DNA of 64,000 bases from Diphasiastrum complanatum (Eukaryota; Streptophyta; Lycopodiopsida; Lycopodiales; Lycopodiaceae), in contig CM055102.1 of assembly GCA_029204225.1 (NCBI GenBank), forward strand, positions 24,891,390-24,955,389, given 5' to 3'. Below are positions 57,504 to 64,000 of the stretch, piece after piece (the stretch's first letter is position 1; each line of letters begins with the position of its first letter). Both the position numbers and the translations under genes were made by a program. The notes beneath the pieces were generated by a model that was not told where the DNA came from, did not search any database, and saw only the letters and a list, made by a program, of their open reading frames with translations.

Positions 57504-58808
57504 TGAAGAAACTTAATGTTTCTACTCACAAGGCGCTTTTAGCTTGTGAGCTCATACCTACAGAAATACACGAGATTTTTACACAAGCAGCTACCGAAGT
57601 CATTGTTGAGGCCAAAGTCCCTGACTCAACCGAAGTCCCCGACTTTAACGCATTGCCAAGGCACCAGCCTCAAGTCATCGACGACACCGAAGTAGTCGAA
57701 GTGGCCAAAATGGCCGAAGTCCCTGAAGGCAACAAAGGCAGCGAAGGAAAACCAAGGTACTAGAGACTGAAATACTAGAGACCGAAGTCCCCGACAAGAC
57801 CGAAGTGCCCGACACCAACAAAGTCCTCGACGAGGACTCAACCCCAACTATGAGCAAAGCCAAAAGTCAAACCAGCTAGTGCCAATAGTCAAGCCAGATA
57901 TGTCGGATGTCGAGTACGTCATCAGAGCTCAACGAGCATGACAGTTTGAATGTCACAACTCAGTCGTTAAGCCACATAGTTAAGCAAAGTAGCAAGACGT
58001 AGTTTGTTGATGTTTTAGCTTAAACTATCTTGTAATGATTAGCTAATTGGTTCTTGTAATCAGATCAAACATGAGATATGTATTGGAGATCGGATATAGA
58101 AAGTAAGAAAAAGAAACAAGAAAACAAGCATGTATGTGAAGGAAGTGGACGAGTGATAATCATGCAGTAGCAGACACACATCGCCACACTCACACTTGTA
58201 GAACATAGTGTGAATCAATATGAGAAGATCAATCGACTATCAGAGAGATCACAAAAAGGTCGATGAATGTAGTCTTGCAGTAGCAGATGCATATTATCAG
58301 ACCAACTATTTAGTGCTAGTAGTAGCTAGCTTCTATTCGTGAGAGAGAATATACCTCTCACGCCGACGCGCTGATCTGGAAAACAGATAGTGCTCAAAAA
58401 GATCTTTGTTGTATACTTGATTTTGGTAATATAGACAAGTAGCAATTCTTAGTGCTCTATGTGTGTGCAATCTCTGAATGCTTTGTGTTGCTTACTTAAT
58501 TCAATGGTAGATATACTTCCGTTGTCATTTGACATTATTTACTATTCATAATTAGCATCAGATTAGCAGTAGCTATTTGTAGCTCAAAGGATCTCTGATC
58601 GTGGAATGAAGCAATAGCTTCCCCGAACAGATCGGGCCCATCTGAGCTCACATATGTGAAACACGACCAGCTTCGACTTCGAAGTGTTTGAAGTCTCCAA
58701 CTTCCTCGACTTTCTAGATCTGCAACTACAGAACAACAGCCCAGAGATTCAAAGTTGAAGGTTTAACAGCAGTGCAGTCAGGGCTATCAGAAGGTATTTC
58801 ACGCAACA
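57504..58808 (+). repeat. Copia 2, 3' LTR
   Basis: 1305 bp, longer than the 5' LTR because of extra units in its repeat-rich head (for example a second GGTACTAGAGAC-like piece near 57755-57780). Confidence 0.85.
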
Positions 58809-58865
58809 AACTCATCCTTCAATGCTTTCATCCTCAAAATAAAAGTACTTGAACTTTTTTTGTTC
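58809..58865 (-). pseudogene. Copia 3, other half of split Gag
   Basis: On the minus strand this short piece reads ILRMKALKDEL, the Gag segment that immediately precedes the part at 53486. It shows that copia 2 landed within copia 3 coding sequence. It ends at the Helitron border near 58865. Confidence 0.65.
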
Positions 58866-59062
58866 TTTTGCAAACAAGAAAAGATTTGCCTTAATAGAGT
58901 CAACACTCTTGCCAACACGTGATGCTATTTTGTATAGTGTGATGTGCTTGTTCGTGGCCTTTTTGAAGGTGGAGGCAAGGGGTCCTGCAAGAAAGATGTC
59001 TTTTTTAGCTTTTTGAATCGCATCTAATTTTGCGCACTGTGGATGGAGTGATTTTTATTTTT

Positions 59063-60393
59063 TTATTGGTTGCATCGAGTTTTATCGTAATAGAGTCTAT
59101 TTTCCTTGCCATTTTTGGACCACATGAAGTCTTCGATTGTTCCCGTTGCTCCATTCACAACTCCATTTTGTATGTCCAAATTTGAAAGAATCATTATCTT
59201 TGCATTCTTGGCAATTTCTTCTAGTTGGTGGAATGTACAATCTTCCATGATTTTAAGTTCGTGTTGTCTGCTGCATTTGTTTTCACAGGCACCTTTGTAA
59301 TGTCATTTTCTTGAAAGATTTTTTCCAATGCATATTTGTTATATTTTCTTACATTTTCTTTGTGTGTACATATGATAGTGACATCATAGTTGATCATTTG
59401 GAAGAATTGGTCTTCTAGAACAATTTGTGTGTTTAACGTATTGTCAATTTCTTGAAATTTGGGTTTTTGAAATCTTATCGTGTTCAAAAATTATAGGTAC
59501 AAGGTGTCAGATGAATGTCTAATCGAGTGACTCAAATGCATTTGAGTAGCCATTTTCCAATATGCAGATGTCGAAATGTGACATATTAAGCATAGACTTT
59601 CTGTTCAATGTTTGCATATTGCTGGCAATTGCGCATGATCATCGACTAATAATAGAATATAATTTTTAAAAGGTGCATTGCATGGGGTGGATTTTATTTG
59701 ATTTATTTGATGTACAACAAGCTGCAATGTCTGTGCGATCATCATGGACATCTCATCGATAATAATATATTCAGCAGCAAGTATTGTTCGAAAACATATG
59801 TTAGTTGGCATTAAATTTCGTACGTATAAGCCATTGACAGGGATGGAAAACATGTTGTGCATTGTTATTGCACGTTAAGTCTTGATGCAACGACACCAAT
59901 AGTAGCACAAAGCAGCACGGATATGTTCATTCTATCAAGTGAGTACGCTAGATACTTCATGAAATATATTTTTCCACTTCCAGGTGTACCTGAAAGCACA
60001 AAAATACCTGAAGTTTTTGATATCAAAATTGAGTAGATATTTTCTTGCTCCATTGTCAACGAGGTATTTCCAAAAGATTCAAATTTGTGTACAATAAATA
60101 CCCAATGCATCATTGGTATCTTTCACCAAAGATGTCACATTGTCATCTACTTGTTCAGATACAACTTGAAATAGAGGGTCACACAAAAATGATTTGTGCT
60201 GCAATAGAATGTTCATGATCTGTTGTCGCTGCTCATCTTGAAGCATTTGTTTATTTGTATAATCCTCAACATGGCATTCAATTTCTTTTTCGCTTCGAAT
60301 GATATCACGCAAAATGCATTCCGTGTAATAAGATCCAACTTTGTTGGCGGAGCTCAGAAGCTCTCTTTTTTTTTGGAATTCGTATTTTTCCAA
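59063..60393 (-). pseudogene. Helitron helicase (Pif1-like) part
   Basis: Successive minus frames carry the helicase motifs in order: SGTPGSGKIYFMKYLA (Walker A, usual Thr after Lys replaced by Ile), LLCATIGVVASRLN, EYIIIDEMSM (Walker B), ILLLVDDHAQLPAIC (motif III), a middle region with QFFQMINYDVTIICTHKEN, and AKIMILSNLDIQNGVVNGAT (motif IV/V region). The final motif (normally near H-K-S-Q-G) is not found downstream. Stops and frameshifts separate the blocks at about 60095, 59863 and 59490. Confidence 0.8.
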
Positions 60394-62845
60394 AATAATA
60401 TTAAAAAAAATCCTTCAGTTTGATATGCTGGATGGTAATTTGTGAATCTGACTATTCTATTGTTTTTGTATAGATAGTATCCTAGCTGATCAATATATAG
60501 TTCTTTTTTAAGAGATCTTTTCTTTTTGGTCACAACAAATTGATGCCAATAGCTACAAAAAGTAATGTTTTCGAGGACTTCAGGTCTGTATGTGTAGATA
60601 TCAATTGGATGCAACAAGATTGTGTTGTTAAAATTGAAAAATTTGCGATGCAATTCTGGTGGTGAACTATCAATGTATTGGATCGCCTCACTTCTCTTGA
60701 TGATAGGGATTTGCAAACACATGAAACTAATTTCTGGTAATGATATCGGTTTTGTCAAAACATAACTAGATATCAATTCCAACACATTTTCGTCTGAATG
60801 ACTCAATCCTATTTTTTTGGCATCAACAGCATTCATATTCAATGATCCTATAGGTTCTGATTTCATCGCGTATTTTAAAACATAGTATGACCAACCCGTG
60901 TTTGTGATTCGTTGTAAATTCATGTGTGCTTGCCATAGCAAAAGCACTATTGGGTGATCGGGTACCACATTTCGATCTTTGTACCTTGGCCGAAAATATT
61001 TTCATTGTTCAGTTTTGGTGTCCAACTTAGTACAATATACACATGGGTCAAATGGAAATCCATATTTACAAGTCTTTGCAGTTTTGGGACTACTTTTTAT
61101 TGTGCAAGAGGATCGGCAATGGTGTATCTGTTTTCGCACAACAAGCTCGTATAGCTGTTTTTGAGCTGGGTTCAATGGAATCTCAAATTTTTTGTTGTTT
61201 GGTTCATATTTGGCAGGAATAAATGCGCTGATTTCATTTCCAATTCTTGTAACATCTTTTTTTTCACCCATAACATGATGTGTGCATGCACAGAACCCCT
61301 ATTTTGGAATTCATAGCGCAACATATAATGTTTGACATGGCCTAGAATTGCCTTTCTGGAAAGAATGAATGTTTTCATGAACATGTCTAGTTTCTTAACA
61401 AAAAGCATTGAACATTCAACTGGGCAATTTCTCCAATCAAAATTCTTGTTGTATTTTCTCACAAGCTCTTCTATTTTTGCAATCGCTACCCATTGCAGCT
61501 CAGTAGTTTCATCGTTTGTCAATGTTAGAAAGAAATCTGGCAAGCCCCAATATCTCACCATTGCTAGCAAGTCCTTGAAATTCCGTCGATGCCATGATGG
61601 TGTTCCAAGGATCTCACTTGGCAAAGTGAATTTCAAAACGTTTTTGAAAATCTCTTCCTCATTTGCATGTGGATGTTTTGTGACAAAATCAATTATGTCT
61701 TTTTGCAACACAATAGATGGCACTTTTGTTGTGATCAAAATCAATTGTCTTATTTGATACATGACAAGTAAATATGGTGGGAATAACGTAAATGGCGAGA
61801 ATAGTGTGGCAACTCTCATTTTTATGTAATCTATATAACGTATTTTGCCATCATAATACCCCTGTCCAAATGGAAACAAGAATGGAAAGATTGCATTTTC
61901 TAAAGTGATAAATAATTTTTCTCCGGGCATGAATGGCAAGCCAGACATGTTAGTTTTGAATATTGATGTCTCATTTCTTTCATGCGTCAAATTCCTTATT
62001 TGTAAATTTGAATATGTATATATGTCATTTTTTTGAATGCCATGTGCATTGCTACAAGGCGTTACGTCCTTTAGCAAAATGTACACTCGTTCGAATGGAT
62101 CACTTTGCATGTTTTGAAATCTATCCATTTTTGTGTCCAACATTTTTTCAATTGATGCTAGCGATACGAATGGCAAGCTCTGAGTCTGAGAGCCATATTC
62201 ATATAAATTCAAAAACATTTGCAAGATTGGATTATGCAAAATATTCTGCTCTAAGACATTTCGTATCTCGACTGTGTCATGATTCTTATCGCATCTGCTC
62301 AAATTGCAAGCAATAAGATTGTCAAATAGTGATCTCTTTTCAATGTGCCATGTCACAAACGAGTTAACGCGGTGCGTGACATCTATTGAAACAGCTATGA
62401 CCGATAACAATTGCAAGTTCGATACATGTATTTTTAGAATGGTTTGTATATATGTAGGAGAAAAGAAGACTGTGTATTTGATACGATCTGGATAAGCCTT
62501 ACATAAAGCACATGTATGCCAACTCGTTTGGTTATCATCTGCATATGTATAATCCCACATAAATGTGTTGGCTATTGCATATGGTGGGATAGCTCGACCC
62601 ATATTCTTAGCTTTCAAGTCTTTCTTTCGGTTGGAAAACGTGACATTTTCGCATATCGAACAACACTTCATTAAGCCAAGGATTGCACTGCAAATATTTT
62701 TCCATAGATTTTGAAATCTAGCGATGTCGAACCACCCATCAGAGTAAGGCGCAAATGTTTTTTTTTTTTCCATGAATTTTTCTCTGGCCGCTTTGCGTCT
62801 TTCATTCAATGTGCGGCTTGATCGTAAATGTGACGGTTTTTGCAT
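60354..62845 (-). pseudogene. Helitron Rep (HUH endonuclease) part
   Basis: The main frame (61172-62845, 557 codons) has an N-terminal Cys-rich region (CCSICEN, CALCKAYPD) and the Helitron-like N domain with LGTPSWHRRNFKDLLAMVRY. The HUH motif is RGSVHAHIMLWV near 61285. A one-base change in an A-run at about 61270 shifts frame. The next frame has CKYGFPFDPC, an in-frame TGA at about 61002, and then VVPDHPIVLLLWQAHMNLQ and YYVLKYAMK, the Y-x-x-K-Y-x-x-K catalytic tyrosine motif, to 60354. All the residues needed for strand nicking are thus still readable, although the frame is broken. Confidence 0.8.
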
Positions 62846-64000
62846 TGTCTACAATAGATTTATAATGGGATATGCAAAGGTGAATCAAAGAATTGGGACC
62901 TGTTTTCAAGATTTTGCATATATCAATTTGCAAGCTGCTATCTTCTACTTTTTGCCAAAGTATGATATGCTAAATTTTGCTGAATGCTATTTTGAATTAT
63001 CGCGCAAATGACAATAACATGAAACATCTATCATGTGTTAGTGAATGTCCAAATAAATCTAAAAAAGTAGCCAGCCTATGTACAAGGAAAACAAGATTGT
63101 TTACGAGCTAGTAAATTGGACAACTATTGACTACAAAACAACAACTATTCCATACATTACCATCAGTTTAATAAAACATGTTGCATAACATGTCATTTTT
63201 CAGCACTATTAGCATTTGTTAGAAAATGTTAGAAGCTAGGTGCTATTTTTCTAATCAATTACGATCTGGCCTAACAAGAGGTCGGTTTTTCTTTTCACGA
63301 TTATAGTTCGATTCACATGTATCTCAAATCTATGAAGCTATTTTACTTTCCATGTTCAATCACATGAATTTTGACAATCAACTGATGAGAATTCAAAACC
63401 ATATCAAGATACACTTCGAATAGCTCCTGTGCATAGATATGAATCCAAAGTCGAGGTCTTGTGATGGCTTGTTGTCAACAGAGAGGGATTTCAGAACTCT
63501 ACCACTTGTATTGTTTCATCGACAATTCCAGTAGGGCAAGGGCTTTTTTACGCATTTGAATGATCTTTTCACCTCAAACGACATTGTGGAAAATGTAACA
63601 TTGGATCGAACTTGCAGACATTGATGTTCTATGATTGCCATTTATGAAAGGAATGAAGTAATCCCTTTTATAGTTGCAATCTCTAATGAATAACAATGGT
63701 TTAAATTTTAATTCGGAATCAATTTTAGAAATGGAATCCTAAATGGATATAAAGTCAAGGAAATTGAATCCGCATGAGAAAAGTGTATAGTCTTTCACTA
63801 AGGGCTCTGGGCCAGTGCCAACAAGGAATTGTAAAGGTTTAGATAGATTCAGAAGCTGTTGTGCCTAGAGCAAACGGGGTCTCATCGGTTCAATCCATCG
63901 TAGGCAAGGAATCACCAAAGTTTTTCTCCAAAAGCCATCGAGGAGCCGTATGACGCTAAAGTCTCAAGTGCGGTTTTGCAAACATCTAACAACTTCAGTC
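62846..64000. other. No recognised genes
   Basis: AT-rich right edge. It holds the presumed 5' flank of the Helitron; its exact terminus was not found. A lone B-box-like word (CGGTTCAATCC) near 63888 has no partner A box. Confidence 0.35.

Larger units (their letters stand above)
53487..58808 (+). mobile_element. Copia 2: LTR element nested in copia 3, lacking RT and RNase H
   Basis: LTRs at 53487-54712 and 57504-58808 begin TGAAGAAACTTA and end (A/G)CAACA. Flanking AACTT (53482-53486) and AACTC (58809-58813) are a 5-bp target duplication with one change. The primer site TGGTATCAAAGC is at 54714, and a purine tract (TTTGAGAGGGAGC) precedes the 3' LTR. The internal order is gag, protease, integrase, then a jump to the LTR. 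The two LTRs differ by many substitutions and several indels, so it is much older than copia 4. It inserted into the Gag gene of copia 3. Confidence 0.88.
58866..62845 (-). mobile_element. Helentron-like Helitron coding region (Rep-helicase), decayed
   Basis: Minus strand. The rolling-circle replication initiator comes first, then a Pif1-type helicase, the order that defines Helitrons. Frames are broken in at least five places. The left end after 59063 no longer shows the last helicase motifs and runs into copia 3, so the 3' end is truncated. The Helitron end signals (5' TC, 3' hairpin with CTRR) were not located. The sequence style (LLLWQAHMNLQRI, YVLKYAMKSEPIG) is closer to Helentron/Helitron2 elements than to common flowering-plant Helitrons. 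Confidence 0.8.

Noticed and set aside
63860-63910. B-box-like word suggesting a SINE or tRNA
   Set aside because: No A box at the right spacing, no cloverleaf and no flanking duplication.
1-64000. CRISPR arrays, operons, rRNA or complete tRNA genes
   Set aside because: None seen; all repeats found are microsatellites, minisatellites or transposon ends, and the gene structure is eukaryotic.

Overview
The window is nuclear DNA of a land plant with a large, transposon-filled genome. The evidence is one spliced host gene with GT-AG introns up to about 8.6 kb, plant-type Ty1/copia and Ty3/gypsy retrotransposons with initiator-Met and Asp-type primer sites, LINEs, hAT elements, a SINE and a Helitron. 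A fern, lycophyte or gymnosperm would fit the intron size and repeat load, but that is inference. No bacterial genes, rRNA, complete tRNA or CRISPR array was seen.

Host gene, 30911 back to 6041 on the minus strand. Eight exons could be assembled by hand. They are phase-compatible, have GT-AG borders and give 235 codons of a multi-membrane-spanning protein that resembles the plant TOM1/TOM3/THH1 family. The 3' exons are missing and should lie left of position 1. Its introns hold most of what lies between 1 and 30.8 kb. Intron 8 (<1-6040) has a truncated gypsy gag, a broken hAT transposase, a LINE endonuclease and a coiled-coil gag-like remnant. Intron 6 has a tandem repeat and a hAT-type miniature element with an 8-bp target duplication. 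Intron 3 has a tiny SINE and a copia element (17267-20921). Intron 1 has two LINE copies in opposite orientations.

Middle region, 31-44.4 kb. There is little coding: an LTR end with TATA box and Asp-type primer site (33.1-33.8 kb), long GA microsatellites, a broken unrecognised gene containing a 167-bp tandem duplication (36.7-37.5 kb), and a stack of near-perfect palindromes (37.6-37.9 kb).

Right part, 44.4-64 kb. An unrecognised minus-strand reading frame (44.8-45.7 kb) precedes what may be the most novel item: two intron-containing, tail-to-tail coding units (A, 45.7-46.7 kb, plus; B, 46.8-51.9 kb, minus), probably a degraded two-gene DNA transposon of a family I cannot name. A young miniature copia element (49267-51760) sits inside intron 1 of unit B. 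A minus-strand copia (52.3-53.5 kb) is split by a second copia (53487-58808). A Helentron-like Helitron (58.9-62.85 kb, minus) follows.

No copia reverse transcriptase was found in any of the four copia elements. Nearly every mobile element carries stops, frameshifts or deletions.
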